Shown piece by piece: positions 26,112 through 34,675 of a stretch of DNA of 64,000 bases. The stretch's first letter is position 1. Each line of letters begins with the position of its first letter. This DNA is from an uncultured Clostridia bacterium (lineage in GTDB: Bacteria > Bacillota > Clostridia > Christensenellales > Borkfalkiaceae), in assembly GCA_944327465.1 (NCBI GenBank), contig CALVHH010000001.1:62001-126000 (forward strand), in the 5' to 3' direction. The notes below the pieces were generated by a model. The model was not told the DNA's origin and did not search any database. It saw only the letters and a program-made list of their open reading frames with translations. The position numbers and the translations under genes are program-made.

Positions 26112-26603
26112 TTACGGCTGCACCGAAAGCCTTTCGTTGCTCTCGTCGCCGCCCATAAGTGCGCCTTCAACCTTGTACTTCTTCAAAATAAAGTGCGTCG
26201 CCGTCGAAAGCACGTTGTCGTAAGTGGATATCCTTTCGGAAACAAATCTCGAAATCGACTTCAGCGACCGCCCCGAAACTATGACGGCAAGGTCATACGC
26301 GCCGGACATCAGGTAAAGGTTTTTAACTTCGGAATGTTCGGCTATCTCGCGCGCTATCCTGTCGAATCCGGTGCCGCGCTGGGGCGTAACTTTTACCTCT
26401 ATCAGCGCCTCCACGTTCTCTTCGTCGAACGCGTCCTCGTTTACTATGGCGGTGTACTTTACTATTACGCCTTCGCGCTCGAGCTTTTTTATCTTTTCGG
26501 CTGCCTCCGCCTGCGATATCCCCAGCATTGCGGCTATCTTTTGTGCGCTTGCACGGGAATCGGCGGTCAGAATAGTTATAATATCTCTTTCTGTCTTTTC
26601 CAT
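26112..26603 (-). CDS. Lrp/AsnC family regulator (AlaR-like)
   Basis: This 163-aa regulator has an N-terminal winged HTH (about 1-55, TERDIITILTADSRASAQKIAAMLGISQAEAAEKIKKL) and a C-terminal RAM ligand-binding domain (about 70-145, EALIEVKVTPQRGTGFDRIAREI and YLMSGAYDLAVIVSG). I chose the ATG at 26603, where family homology starts. It lies upstream of the aminotransferase, which it may regulate in response to an amino acid. Confidence 0.88.
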   Translation of the reverse strand: MEKTERDIITILTADSRASAQKIAAMLGISQAEAAEKIKKLEREGVIVKYTAIVNEDAFDEENVEALIEVKVTPQRGTGFDRIAREIAEHSEVKNLYLMSGAYDLAVIVSGRSLKSISRFVSERISTYDNVLSTATHFILKKYKVEGALMGGDESNERLSVQP

Positions 26604-26681
26604 AGGTGTTGCCCCCGCAAAAATATTTATATTTATTTTATATCTTATGCGCCCGTTTGTCAATGTTATTTGTAAAAAGCG

Positions 26682-26710
26682 TTTACAACGCAAAAAATTT
26701 CTGCTAAAAT
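26682..26710 (+). promoter_or_regulatory. Promoter of the 26.7-kb small gene, leaderless
   Basis: TTTACA, 17 bp, TAAAAT. The -10 box ends 7 nt before the A of the ATG at 26717, so the first transcribed base should be that A. Confidence 0.7.
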
Positions 26711-26716
26711 ATGTGT

Positions 26717-26977
26717 ATGTTCAGGATTTGGGGAAAGATAATCAAGGACGGCAAAATAGTCAGACAGGTCACGTACGAGCGGGTGGATAAGTTCGCCTAC
26801 TCCTCGTTTTTCAACTACCTTGCCGACATCTGCGAAGAGCTCGACATAGCCACGCCCGTGCTGCTCAAAACGCACATCTTCAACTATGCCAAGTTCAACC
26901 AGGTGCGCTTTCTCCCCCGCGACTTTGCCGAACACGTCGAATTCGACAGGCTCGTGCTCGAGAACATAACCGTGTAA
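26717..26977 (+). CDS. Conserved small clostridial protein (MFRIWGK family)
   Basis: This 86-aa protein begins MFRIWGKIIKDGKIVRQVTY and contains CEELDIATPVLLKTHIFNYAKFNQVRFLPRDF, a pattern I recall as a widespread uncharacterised small clostridial protein. I chose the ATG at 26717, which coincides with the predicted transcription start; an ATG at 26711 lies next to the -10 box. No SD. Cytosolic; function unknown. Confidence 0.7.
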   Translation: MFRIWGKIIKDGKIVRQVTYERVDKFAYSSFFNYLADICEELDIATPVLLKTHIFNYAKFNQVRFLPRDFAEHVEFDRLVLENITV

Positions 26978-27023
26978 AGGTGCGTGCAAAATCAATTAAG
27001 TTGCCCCGCGCCCCGCTAAATAT

Positions 27024-27052
27024 TTGACAAAGACAAAGGCAAAATATATAAT
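27024..27052 (+). promoter_or_regulatory. Perfect consensus promoter of greA
   Basis: TTGACA, 17 bp, TATAAT. Start predicted near 27059; leader about 80 nt. Confidence 0.85.
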
Positions 27053-27139
27053 ATATCAAACGGATATGTGGCGGGGCTCATGCCCGCCGCATATCTTTGT
27101 TTATTTTGTGCAATCAATATCAATAAGAGGTTAAAAAAG

Positions 27140-27607
27140 ATGTCGGAACAGTTTGTAATGACCCAAAAGAATCTCGATGATTTAAAGGAAGAGCTTGAAT
27201 ATCTCGTAAAGACCAAGCGTCCCGAAATTATCGAGCGCATTGCCGAAGCCCGTTCGCACGGCGACCTTTCGGAAAACGCCGAATACGACGCCGCCCGCGA
27301 AGAGCAGCGCTCAAACGAAGGCAAGATAGCCGAAATAGAATATCAGATAAAGAACGCCGTCGTGCAGGAGGAGATAACCGATAATTCCTACGTCCACCTC
27401 AACTCGGTGGTCACCGTGTACGATGAAGAATTCGGCGAAGAGGAGACGTATACCATCTCTTCGGTTACCGACGTCGACGTAATGAACAACAAAATATCTT
27501 CGGAATCGCCCGTCGGCGCGGCGCTCATGCGCCACAGAAAGGGCGAAGAAGTGCTCGTCGCCTCGCCCGAAGGCGAATATAAGCTGAAGATATTGAGCAT
27601 AAGGTGA
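27140..27607 (+). CDS. greA: Transcription elongation factor GreA
   Basis: GreA rescues backtracked RNA polymerase by stimulating transcript cleavage. The 155-aa protein has the N-terminal coiled coil (about 10-78) with the tip acidic residues in ARSHGDLSENAEYDAAREEQ, and a C-terminal FKBP-like domain (about 82-155, ISSESPVGAALMRHRKGEEV). The start at 27140 has AGAGG upstream; an earlier ATG at 27068 lacks homology. Confidence 0.95.
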   Translation: MSEQFVMTQKNLDDLKEELEYLVKTKRPEIIERIAEARSHGDLSENAEYDAAREEQRSNEGKIAEIEYQIKNAVVQEEITDNSYVHLNSVVTVYDEEFGEEETYTISSVTDVDVMNNKISSESPVGAALMRHRKGEEVLVASPEGEYKLKILSIR

Positions 27608-27670
27608 GCCGAGACAGGTTTAAAGATACAGCTCTGTAACTTCGGCTGATCCGCCTGCGCACGGTATGCT

Positions 27671-28019
27671 CCCCCACCCTGTCATTTCGACTAAGCCGCG
27701 GCGGACGGGAGCCCGCCGCGGCGCACGGAGAAATCTAACTATAAAGCTCGGTCGACTACGAGCTTCCCCTCAGCAAGGACGAGCACGGAGTTTTCTAAAC
27801 AGCGGTCATCCGCTGTTTAGCCGTGCGAGATGAGCGAGGGCATCAGGTCGCCCGAGCGGTGACCGAGCAAGGCGTTTGCCTTGCGCCTTGCGAGACGTTT
27901 ACGAAGTGCAACTTAGTAAACCGGTAGGGTTTGCCCCCACAGATATGCGGCAGGAGCTTCATAAATACTGCTTTCAGATGATTTGACCCTATCTCTTAAG
28001 TGCAAATCGCCCTTAAATG
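27671..28019. repeat. Interspersed repeat, copy D (composite)
   Basis: Begins with the core CACCCTGTCATTTCGAC and GGAGAAATCTAACT. From 27775 to 27951 it carries a 176-bp module (AAGGACGAGCACGGAG ... TAAACAGCGG hairpin ... GGTTTGCCCCCAC) that reappears inverted at 30005-30180 with about four mismatches. It lies directly upstream of lysS. No coding capacity. Confidence 0.85.
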
Positions 28020-28056
28020 CTTGTCGCTTTTGCAAATTTTACTATAAAAGGTTATT

Positions 28057-29574
28057 ATGGAAGAAAACAACGTCAACAACATCACAGAGGAAGAAGAGCG
28101 CGAACTGCTCGCCGAGCAGGCGCGCATCCGCAGAGAAAAATTAGCCAAGCTCACCGCCGAGGGCAATAACCCCTACTTAAAGACGCTGTATGCCGTCGAC
28201 GCAAATTCCTCGTATATCAAGTCGCATTTCGAAGAGCTCGAAGGCAAGACCGTCTCCATTGCGGGCAGGCTCATGTCCCGCAGGATAATGGGCAAGGCTT
28301 CATTTTCGCACGTATCCGACCGCGACGGGCTCATTCAGATATACGTCAAGCGCGACGACGTGGGCGAAGAAGACTACATGTCCTACAAAAAGGACTACGA
28401 CATAGGCGATATAGTCGGCATAAAGGGCTTTGTGTTCAAAACGCAGACGGGCGAGATATCCGTGCACTGCACGCATATAGAAATGCTCTCAAAAGCTCTC
28501 CTTCCCCTGCCCGAAAAGCAGCACGGACTTACCAATCCCGACATAAGATACCGCCAGCGCGACCTCGACCTCATCGTCAATCCCGAAGTGCGCCGCACCT
28601 TCATACTGCGTTCAAAGATACTGCGCGGCATACGCGCCTATCTCGATGACCTCGGCTATCTTGAAGTGGATACGCCCGTTCTGAACACGCTTGAAATCGG
28701 CGCCGCCGCCCGCCCCTTCAAGACGCATCACAACGCACTCGATATCGACATGTATTTAAGGATAGAGACCGAACTCTATTTAAAGCGGCTTATAGTCGGC
28801 GGGCTCGAGCGCGTCTACGAAGTCGGGCGCATATTCCGCAACGAGGGCATGGACGCCTTCCACAACCCCGAATTCACGTCCGTCGAGATGTATCAGGCTT
28901 ACACCGACTACAAGGGCATGATGGACCTCATCGAGGACATGTACAAAAAAATAACCATGGACGTCTGCGGCACCACGCAGATAACCTACCAGGGCACTGC
29001 CATAGACATGGGCGGCAAGTGGAAGAGGCTGACCATGAAAGAGGCTGTAAAGGCGGCGTGCGGCGCCGATTACGACGCCTGGGCAGACGCCGCGGCGGCA
29101 AGGCAGTGCGCGGCAGACCTCGGCTGCGAGGTGCCCGAAGGCGCTTCCGCAACAAAGGGTCACGTGCTCATAGCGCTCTTTGAACACTTTGTCGAAGATA
29201 CCCTCATCCAGCCCACGATAATTTACGACTACCCGGTAGAAAATTCCCCCCTTGCCAAGCGCAAGGCGGATGACCCCGCCTTCACTGAGCGGTTCGAATA
29301 CTTCATCTGCGCCCACGAGTTCGGCAACGCCTTCTCGGAGCTCAACGACCCCATCGACCAGAAGGCACGCTTCGTAAAGCAGGCAGAAGAAAAGCGCCGC
29401 GCCGAACCCGGCTGCAACGCGCAGGTCGATGAAGATTTTGTCACCGCCCTCGAATACGGTCTGCCCCCCACCGGCGGTCTGGGCATGGGCGTCGACAGAC
29501 TGGTGATGCTGCTCACCGACAGCGCGACGATAAGGGATGTAATATTGTTCCCGACCATGAAACCTAAAAAATAA
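28057..29574 (+). CDS. lysS: Lysyl-tRNA synthetase, class II
   Basis: LysS charges tRNA-Lys. The 505-aa protein has an N-terminal OB-fold anticodon-binding domain (about 65-165, VSIAGRLMSRRIMGKASFSHV) and the class II catalytic core: motif 1 region (FILRSKILRGIRAYLDDLGYLEVDTPVL), motif 2 (YEVGRIFRNEGMDAFHNPEFTSVEMY) and motif 3 (GLGMGVDRLVMLLT). A weak promoter (TTGTCG, 16 bp, TATAAA at 28021-28048) ends 8 nt before the ATG; AAGG lies just before the ATG, so either a leaderless or a short-leader start is possible. It is flanked by inverted repeat copies. Confidence 0.96.
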   Translation: MEENNVNNITEEEERELLAEQARIRREKLAKLTAEGNNPYLKTLYAVDANSSYIKSHFEELEGKTVSIAGRLMSRRIMGKASFSHVSDRDGLIQIYVKRDDVGEEDYMSYKKDYDIGDIVGIKGFVFKTQTGEISVHCTHIEMLSKALLPLPEKQHGLTNPDIRYRQRDLDLIVNPEVRRTFILRSKILRGIRAYLDDLGYLEVDTPVLNTLEIGAAARPFKTHHNALDIDMYLRIETELYLKRLIVGGLERVYEVGRIFRNEGMDAFHNPEFTSVEMYQAYTDYKGMMDLIEDMYKKITMDVCGTTQITYQGTAIDMGGKWKRLTMKEAVKAACGADYDAWADAAAARQCAADLGCEVPEGASATKGHVLIALFEHFVEDTLIQPTIIYDYPVENSPLAKRKADDPAFTERFEYFICAHEFGNAFSELNDPIDQKARFVKQAEEKRRAEPGCNAQVDEDFVTALEYGLPPTGGLGMGVDRLVMLLTDSATIRDVILFPTMKPKK

Positions 29575-29626
29575 ATTTTCGTCCATAAGCGCCGCGTTTC
29601 CATTTTGTCATTTCGACTTTACCCTC

Positions 29627-29884
29627 CCCCTTTTGTCATTTCGACCGGAGCACAATTTACTCCTTAGCACTCGCGCAAAACCGTAGTATTTGCGCGAAAG
29701 AGGAGCGGCAACGGAGCGAAGTTGCAAGCCGCGTTGTGTGCGGCTTGCTTAGAGCGCAGTTTGCCGCGACGAGCGAGCGGAGAAATCTCGGAGCGTCAGC
29801 GACGGACAAAAGGGTATCGACCGAACTATACAGTTAGATTTCTCCATGCGCTCGGCTTACGCCTCGCTTAGTCGAAATGACAGT
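29627..29884. repeat. Interspersed repeat, copy E1 (long form)
   Basis: Closely matches copy A at 18.3 kb: CCCCCTTTTGTCATTTCGACC, TCCTTAGCACTCGCGCAAAA, GCAAGCCGC/GCGGCTTGC stem, GGAGAAATCTCGG, and a closing GTCGAAATGACAG. A partial head (TTTTGTCATTTCGAC) also lies just before it at about 29604. Confidence 0.8.
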
Positions 29885-30247
29885 GCGTATAAGTCGACCG
29901 ACCTCTCTACGAGCCCCCCTTTAGCAAAGGGGGGAATTAAAGGGGGGATTTGCCCTTAAGGGATAAGGTAGGATTATCTGAAAGCAGTGCTTCTAAAATT
30001 CCGACCGCATATCAGTGGGGGCAAACCCTACCGGTTTACTGCGTTGCACTTCGTAAACGTCTCGCAAGGCGCAAGGCAAGCGCCTTGCTCGGTCACCGCT
30101 CGGGCGACCTGATGCCCTCGCTCATCTCGCACGGCTAAACAGCGGATGACCGCTGTTTAGAAAACTCCGTGCTCGTCCTTGCTAAGGGGAGGCTCGTCGT
30201 CGACCGAACTATACAGTTAAATTTCTCCATGCGCTCGAAATGACAGG
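29885..30247. repeat. Interspersed repeat, copy E2 (inverted relative to D)
   Basis: Contains the tail shared with copy C (TTAAAGGGGGGATTTGCCC ... GATTATCTGAAAGCAGTGC), then the 176-bp module of copy D in reverse orientation (30005-30180), and ends with AATTTCTCCATGCGCTCGAA and ATGACAGGG. Confidence 0.85.
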
Positions 30248-30382
30248 GCGGGGGAGCCGACCGTTCACCGCATTTTTCTTGCAAAAAAATTGTAATAGTT
30301 ACTTTGCTACCGCCCGCGGATATTGACAGTGATCCGCGGGCGCCTTTTAACGTTCCGCTTGCCGCAGTGCCATAAAAAATAA
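30248..30382. other. Gap before the decarboxylase, with one hairpin
   Basis: Contains CGCCCGCGGAT...ATCCGCGGGCG (about 30309-30340) followed by CCTTTT, a possible terminator for transcripts coming from lysS and the repeats. No gene. Confidence 0.4.
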
Positions 30383-30411
30383 TTGCTAATTGGCGCATAA
30401 TGTGTTATTAT
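30383..30411 (+). promoter_or_regulatory. Promoter for the decarboxylase-tmk-holB-ricT operon
   Basis: TTGCTA, 17 bp, TATTAT. The start would be near 30418, 68 nt before the ATG. Confidence 0.55.
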
Positions 30412-30485
30412 ATTGTAGAGGCAGTATAAAATACCCGCCGCGCCACTCCGCGGCGCATGCCTTCCAAACGCGCACGTCAAAACTA

Positions 30486-31844
30486 ATGTATAAATATCAC
30501 ATACTCTCCCAGCTAAATAAGTACTCCCTCATCGACAGGTACCGCTTTCACATGCCCGGGCACAAGGCTGCGGGCTCCTTTTGCCGCAGCTTTCCCATTG
30601 CCAAAAAGGATATAACCGAGCTGCCCTTTTCGGACGACCTCCAGTGTCCTTCGGGCATAATCGCCTCCGCGGAGAACGACATTGCCCAAATAGTCGGCGC
30701 AAAAAAGGCGTTCATCACCACCGACGGCTCGTCTTCGGGCGTGATGGCGTGCGTATACGTTGCTTCGCGCTTCGGCAACAAGCTCATCGTCCCCCGCAAC
30801 AGCCACAAGAGCGTGTTCAATGCCTGCCGCATATTGGGCGTCGAGCCTGTGATAGTGCAGGGCGAAGAGTTTGAAGGCGTGCTCCTCCCCCCCGACCCCG
30901 GGCTGATCGAGCGGCTCGTCGTCAACGACGTCGGCATAGCCGGCATGATAGTTTCTTCGCCCGATTACTACGGCAATATCGCCCCCCTTGAAGAGTACGC
31001 TTCCGTGCTCAGGTCCAACGGCAGGCTGCTCTTCTGCGACGGCGCACACGGTGCGCATCTCGCCCTGTCCGAAGACAGAGCGGGCTACTGCGGCGCCTAT
31101 GCCGATATGTGGGTAGACGGCGCACACAAGACGCTGCCCACGCTCACCCAGGGCGCCTGCGTGCTCGTCAACAACCAAAAACTGCTGCCCGCCGCGGCAG
31201 AGGCGCTGTCCATATTCCGCACCACTTCGCCCAGCTACCCCATAATGGCTTCGGTGGAGTACGGCGTCAAATATTTCAAGAACCGTCCCGACCTCTACAG
31301 GCGCGCCCGCGAAGCCGCCGTCGCATTCAAAAACAACCTCTCTTCGTTCACTTTCTATCCCTCGGCAGACTGGGCAAAGATAGCAATAGACTTCAAACCG
31401 CTGGGCATATCCCCCGCCGTTGCCGAGCAAAAACTGCAAAAGAAGGGCATATATGCCGAAATGAACGACGGCAGATACCTGCTGTTCTATCTTTCGCCCA
31501 TGACCACCAAAAGGCAGCTCGACGAACTCGCGCTCGCCCTCGTCGGGCTGGTGTCCGCAAAAAAACTGCGCGACAGCTACATCGGCAAGCGCGCCTTTCT
31601 TCCCCCCGCGCCCCGCACCTATTCCTACCTGTACGCCCTCAGGGCGCCCGGCGAATACGTTGAACTTTCCGAAAGCGTCGGCCGCATGTGCGCCGAAAAC
31701 GTCGGCATAACTCCCCCCTGCATACCCGTAGTGGTCGCGGGCGAAATAATAACCGCGCAGGCGGTCGAACTTATAAAAAACAGCCCCGCCACGTTCGGTC
31801 TCGTCGGCGGAAAAATAAAGGTGGTAAAGAAAAATGAGGGGTAA
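30486..31844 (+). CDS. Orn/Lys/Arg decarboxylase family protein (YaaO-like)
   Basis: This 452-aa PLP enzyme is of the short basic-amino-acid decarboxylase type (YaaO/SpeA of Bacillota). It has RYRFHMPGHKAAG at the N-terminus, TTDGSSSGVMACV, HGAHLAL and the PLP lysine in WVDGAHKTLPTLTQGA (about residue 216). Substrate (Arg, Lys or Orn) cannot be fixed from sequence. As in Bacillus (yaaO-tmk), it lies directly upstream of tmk and overlaps it by 11 bp. I chose the ATG at 30486 because homology starts there; no SD is clear. Confidence 0.87.
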   Translation: MYKYHILSQLNKYSLIDRYRFHMPGHKAAGSFCRSFPIAKKDITELPFSDDLQCPSGIIASAENDIAQIVGAKKAFITTDGSSSGVMACVYVASRFGNKLIVPRNSHKSVFNACRILGVEPVIVQGEEFEGVLLPPDPGLIERLVVNDVGIAGMIVSSPDYYGNIAPLEEYASVLRSNGRLLFCDGAHGAHLALSEDRAGYCGAYADMWVDGAHKTLPTLTQGACVLVNNQKLLPAAAEALSIFRTTSPSYPIMASVEYGVKYFKNRPDLYRRAREAAVAFKNNLSSFTFYPSADWAKIAIDFKPLGISPAVAEQKLQKKGIYAEMNDGRYLLFYLSPMTTKRQLDELALALVGLVSAKKLRDSYIGKRAFLPPAPRTYSYLYALRAPGEYVELSESVGRMCAENVGITPPCIPVVVAGEIITAQAVELIKNSPATFGLVGGKIKVVKKNEG

Positions 31845-32460
31845 GTTCGTCACTTTTGAAGGCTGCGAAGGCTCGGGCAAGAGCACGCAGTTAAAGCTGC
31901 TCGCCGAAAAGCTCGACGCCGCGGGCGTCGACTATATCCTCACCCGCGAACCGGGCGGCAGCCGCATCGCCGAGCGCATACGCGAAATCATCCTCGACGG
32001 CAAAAATACCGACATGTGCGATGAGTGCGAAGCCCTTTTATACGCCGCCGCCCGCATACAGCTCGTCAAGGAAAAGATACTCCCCGCCCTGCAGGCGGGC
32101 AAGCTCGTCATCTGCGACAGGTACGTCCACTCCTCCCTCGCCTATCAGGGCCATGCGCGGGGACTGGGCGAAGAGTACGTGGCAGAAATCAACCGCTTCG
32201 CCATAGAAAACTGCCGACCCGACCTCACGGTGTTTTTGAACATCCCGCCCGACCGCGCATTCGAGCGCAAGCACGGCGCCGACAGGGACGACAGAATGGA
32301 ACAGCTCGGCTTGGAATTCCATAAAAAGGTCTATTCGGGCTACTGCGCCCTCATGGCAAACTATCCCGAAATATGCCCGGTCGACTGTTCGGGCAGCAAG
32401 TACCAAACCAATGCAAATATCTGGCAGCTCTTTGTTCAAAAGGGCATAGTACGGGGGTAA
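31834..32460 (+). CDS. tmk: Thymidylate kinase
   Basis: Tmk phosphorylates dTMP to dTDP. The 208-aa protein has the P-loop FEGCEGSGKSTQ (residues 8-19), TREPGGSRIAERIR with the DR-type motif region, CDRYVHSSLAYQG, and a lid region FERKHGADRDDRME. It starts inside the decarboxylase gene and is followed by holB after 1 bp. Confidence 0.95.
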   Translation: MRGKFVTFEGCEGSGKSTQLKLLAEKLDAAGVDYILTREPGGSRIAERIREIILDGKNTDMCDECEALLYAAARIQLVKEKILPALQAGKLVICDRYVHSSLAYQGHARGLGEEYVAEINRFAIENCRPDLTVFLNIPPDRAFERKHGADRDDRMEQLGLEFHKKVYSGYCALMANYPEICPVDCSGSKYQTNANIWQLFVQKGIVRG

Positions 32461-32461
32461 T

Positions 32462-33391
32462 ATGCGCACTTTGCTCCGCGGCAGCACTGCATACAAAATA
32501 TTTTCGCGTGATGCGGCAAACGGCACCGTCTCGCACGCAGGCATGCTGTGCTTCGGCGACGGTGCGTACCTGCGCTTTGCGCTTAAATACTTTGCCCTTG
32601 CGCTCTTTTCCACCGATGAAAGCCGCCGCGAAGGCTCGCTCATCATGGGCGAAAGCTTTTCCGACGTAAAGATATACCCCGCCGAAGGCAAAAAACCTTC
32701 GGTATCCGATGCCGACGACATCCTCGCCGACAGCGTGCTGCGCCCCCTTGAGGGCGACAAAAAATTGTATATATTCACCGACTTCGACCAGGCAATGCCC
32801 GTGGTGCAGAACAAGCTTTTAAAGCTCTTGGAAGACCCCCCGCAGGGCGTGTACCTGCTGCTCGGCGCAACGTCGCTCGCGCCCGTGCTGCCCACAATAC
32901 TCTCCCGCGTGCGCCTGCTCGAAATACCTCCCTTTCCTGCGGACGCAGTAGCAGCCGCGCTCAAAAGACAGGGCAGCGAGGGCGATATCGCCTCGCTCGC
33001 GGCGGCAAGCTGTGGCGGCATATTCGGCGAGGCGGAAGCAATGCTCTCGGGCGGATGGTTTTCATCGCTCTTGCAAGCCGCCCGCGACATCTGCTCGGCA
33101 GATACTCTCGCCCGCGCGGGCGAAGTCAGCTTAAAGTATGCCGAAGTCAGGGAAAAAACTCAGCTTTTAAAACTTGTGCAGCGCATATATTTCGACAGGC
33201 TCAAAGCCTGCCTGTCATCACCTTGTGACGGCGATGAAAAACTCTGCCGCCCCGCGCTGCTGTATGCCGTGAGCGCTGTCAACGGCGCGCTGGAGGACGT
33301 AAGGTTCAACGCCAACTTCTCCTCGCTGTTGTTCACGCTCGTCTCGCGCATCATAACGGAGAACGATAAATGGAAAAAATTGTTGGCGTAA
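32462..33391 (+). CDS. holB: DNA polymerase III delta-prime-like subunit
   Basis: This 309-aa protein is a small clamp-loader subunit. The conserved QNKLLKLLEDPPQGVYLLLGA and SRVRLLEIPPFP segments are diagnostic of delta-prime/HolB. The N-terminal part is short, with no Walker A motif and no zinc-binding cysteines, consistent with a non-catalytic stator. Its place between tmk and ricT is the Bacillus order, except that darA (yaaQ) and yaaR are missing. It overlaps ricT by 22 bp. Confidence 0.87.
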   Translation: MRTLLRGSTAYKIFSRDAANGTVSHAGMLCFGDGAYLRFALKYFALALFSTDESRREGSLIMGESFSDVKIYPAEGKKPSVSDADDILADSVLRPLEGDKKLYIFTDFDQAMPVVQNKLLKLLEDPPQGVYLLLGATSLAPVLPTILSRVRLLEIPPFPADAVAAALKRQGSEGDIASLAAASCGGIFGEAEAMLSGGWFSSLLQAARDICSADTLARAGEVSLKYAEVREKTQLLKLVQRIYFDRLKACLSSPCDGDEKLCRPALLYAVSAVNGALEDVRFNANFSSLLFTLVSRIITENDKWKKLLA

Positions 33392-34248
33392 AATTCAAAA
33401 ACAGCTGCAAAGTTTACTACTTTGCGCCCGGCAATGATGAATACCGCAAGGGCATGGAAGTCATTGTCGAAACTTCCCGCGGACCCGAATGCGGAACGGT
33501 GGTGCTGCCCCTCGAAGAGGTGGCAGAAGACAAAATAGTTTCGCCCCTCAAGCCCGTGCTGCGCATTGCCACCGAAAAGGACAGGGAGACGGTGCGCCGC
33601 AACGAAGAAAAAAGGTCGGACGCAATGAAGCTCGCCCGCGAAAAGGCGGAAAAGTGCGGGCTCGTAATGAAGATAGTCGACTGCGAATTTGCCTTCGACG
33701 GCAGCAAGGTGGTGTTCTACTTCACCGCCGACGGCAGGGTGGACTTCCGCGAGCTCGTAAAGGAGCTGTCCTCGGCGTTCAGGCTGAGGATAGAGCTCAG
33801 GCAGATAGGCATCCGCGACGAAATAAAACTCATAGGCGGCATAGCCCCCTGCGGGCGGGAGTGCTGCTGTTCGAGCTGCATGCCCGACTTTAAAAAAGTT
33901 TCCATAAAGATGGCAAAAAACCAGGGTCTTTCGCTCAATCCGGGCAAGATATCGGGGCTGTGCGGCAGGCTGATGTGCTGCCTTTCGTATGAAAACGAAT
34001 ACTATGCCGAAGCGTGCAAAAACGTGCCCAAGGTGGGTGCCGAAGTGGACACGCCCGAAGGCAGGGCGCACGTCGTGAGCGTAAACATGCTCAAAATGGA
34101 AGTCAAAGTCAGGATAGAGCAAAAGGACGCCGTCACCTACCGCGACTTCCCCGCAGACAAAATAAAGTTCCGCCGCGGCGGAGCGCCGGCGGCTCCCACC
34201 AAGGAGGAAGAGCTTGCCGAAGCCGAGCTGAAAAAGCTTATCGATTAA
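33370..34248 (+). CDS. ricT: RicT/YaaT, PSP1-domain regulator of RNase Y
   Basis: RicT is part of the RicA-RicF-RicT complex that binds Fe-S clusters and directs RNase Y and, in Bacillus, sporulation and biofilm control. The 292-aa protein has a PSP1 domain (about 1-235) and the conserved Cys-rich segment APCGRECCCSSCMPDF (about 159-174) plus CGRLMCCLSYE (about 198-208). Start by overlap with holB and homology from MEKIVGVKFKNSCKVYYF. YabA, which often follows, is absent. Confidence 0.92.
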   Translation: MEKIVGVKFKNSCKVYYFAPGNDEYRKGMEVIVETSRGPECGTVVLPLEEVAEDKIVSPLKPVLRIATEKDRETVRRNEEKRSDAMKLAREKAEKCGLVMKIVDCEFAFDGSKVVFYFTADGRVDFRELVKELSSAFRLRIELRQIGIRDEIKLIGGIAPCGRECCCSSCMPDFKKVSIKMAKNQGLSLNPGKISGLCGRLMCCLSYENEYYAEACKNVPKVGAEVDTPEGRAHVVSVNMLKMEVKVRIEQKDAVTYRDFPADKIKFRRGGAPAAPTKEEELAEAELKKLID

Positions 34249-34325
34249 GTGCGGGCTCACCCCGCCTCACGGCGTGAAGCGCCGCCATTATTTGCGATTG
34301 CGCAAAAAAAAATTGCGGCAACCTC

Positions 34326-34354
34326 TTTACACGTAAAAAAATATATGCTATAAT
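34326..34354 (+). promoter_or_regulatory. Sigma-A promoter of ferredoxin
   Basis: TTTACA, 17 bp, TATAAT, followed by a leader of about 49 nt with a GGAGG SD at 34396-34400. Confidence 0.8.
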
Positions 34355-34409
34355 ATGCGTGTGGCGCAAAACAGCCGCAATGTTAAAATATTTTTGGAGG
34401 AACCAGCCA

Positions 34410-34580
34410 ATGGCACACGTTATTTCCGATGAATGCGTAAGCTGCGGCGCATGCGCCGCCGTTTGCCCCGTGTCCGCTATTTCCGAGGGCGCCGATAAGT
34501 ACGTTGTAGATCCCGATACCTGCATCGACTGCGGTGCTTGCGAGGACGGATGCCCCACCGGCGCTATCAAGCCCGAATAA
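34410..34580 (+). CDS. 2[4Fe-4S] ferredoxin
   Basis: This 56-aa clostridial-type ferredoxin has two CxxCxxCxxxCP motifs (CVSCGACAAVCP and CIDCGACEDGCP), each followed by a short strand, for two [4Fe-4S] clusters. It has its own promoter and terminator, so it is a stand-alone, probably highly expressed gene serving as a general electron carrier. Confidence 0.95.
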   Translation: MAHVISDECVSCGACAAVCPVSAISEGADKYVVDPDTCIDCGACEDGCPTGAIKPE

Positions 34581-34597
34581 GCATTTATTAAAAAGAC

Positions 34598-34632
34598 AAA
34601 GGCGGCGGTATGTCATTCATATCGCCGCCTTT
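34598..34632 (+). terminator. Intrinsic terminator of ferredoxin
   Basis: AAAGGCGGCG...CGCCGCCTTT stem with an internal ATGTCATTCAT loop, followed by ATCTT. Confidence 0.8.
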
Positions 34633-34675
34633 ATCTTATGCGCCGTTTAAGCAGAGCCATTGACTAATTCTTATC

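Noticed and set aside
27608..28056. T-box riboswitch ahead of lysS
   Set aside because: No T-box sequence or specifier loop is visible; the gap is repeat copy D.
18343..30247. Interspersed repeats as insertion sequences
   Set aside because: No transposase or long open frame in any copy and no clear target-site duplications seen; called a structured repeat family instead.
29950..30398. Short frames inside repeat copy E2
   Set aside because: They lie wholly in the non-coding repeat and are not kept open in copy D.
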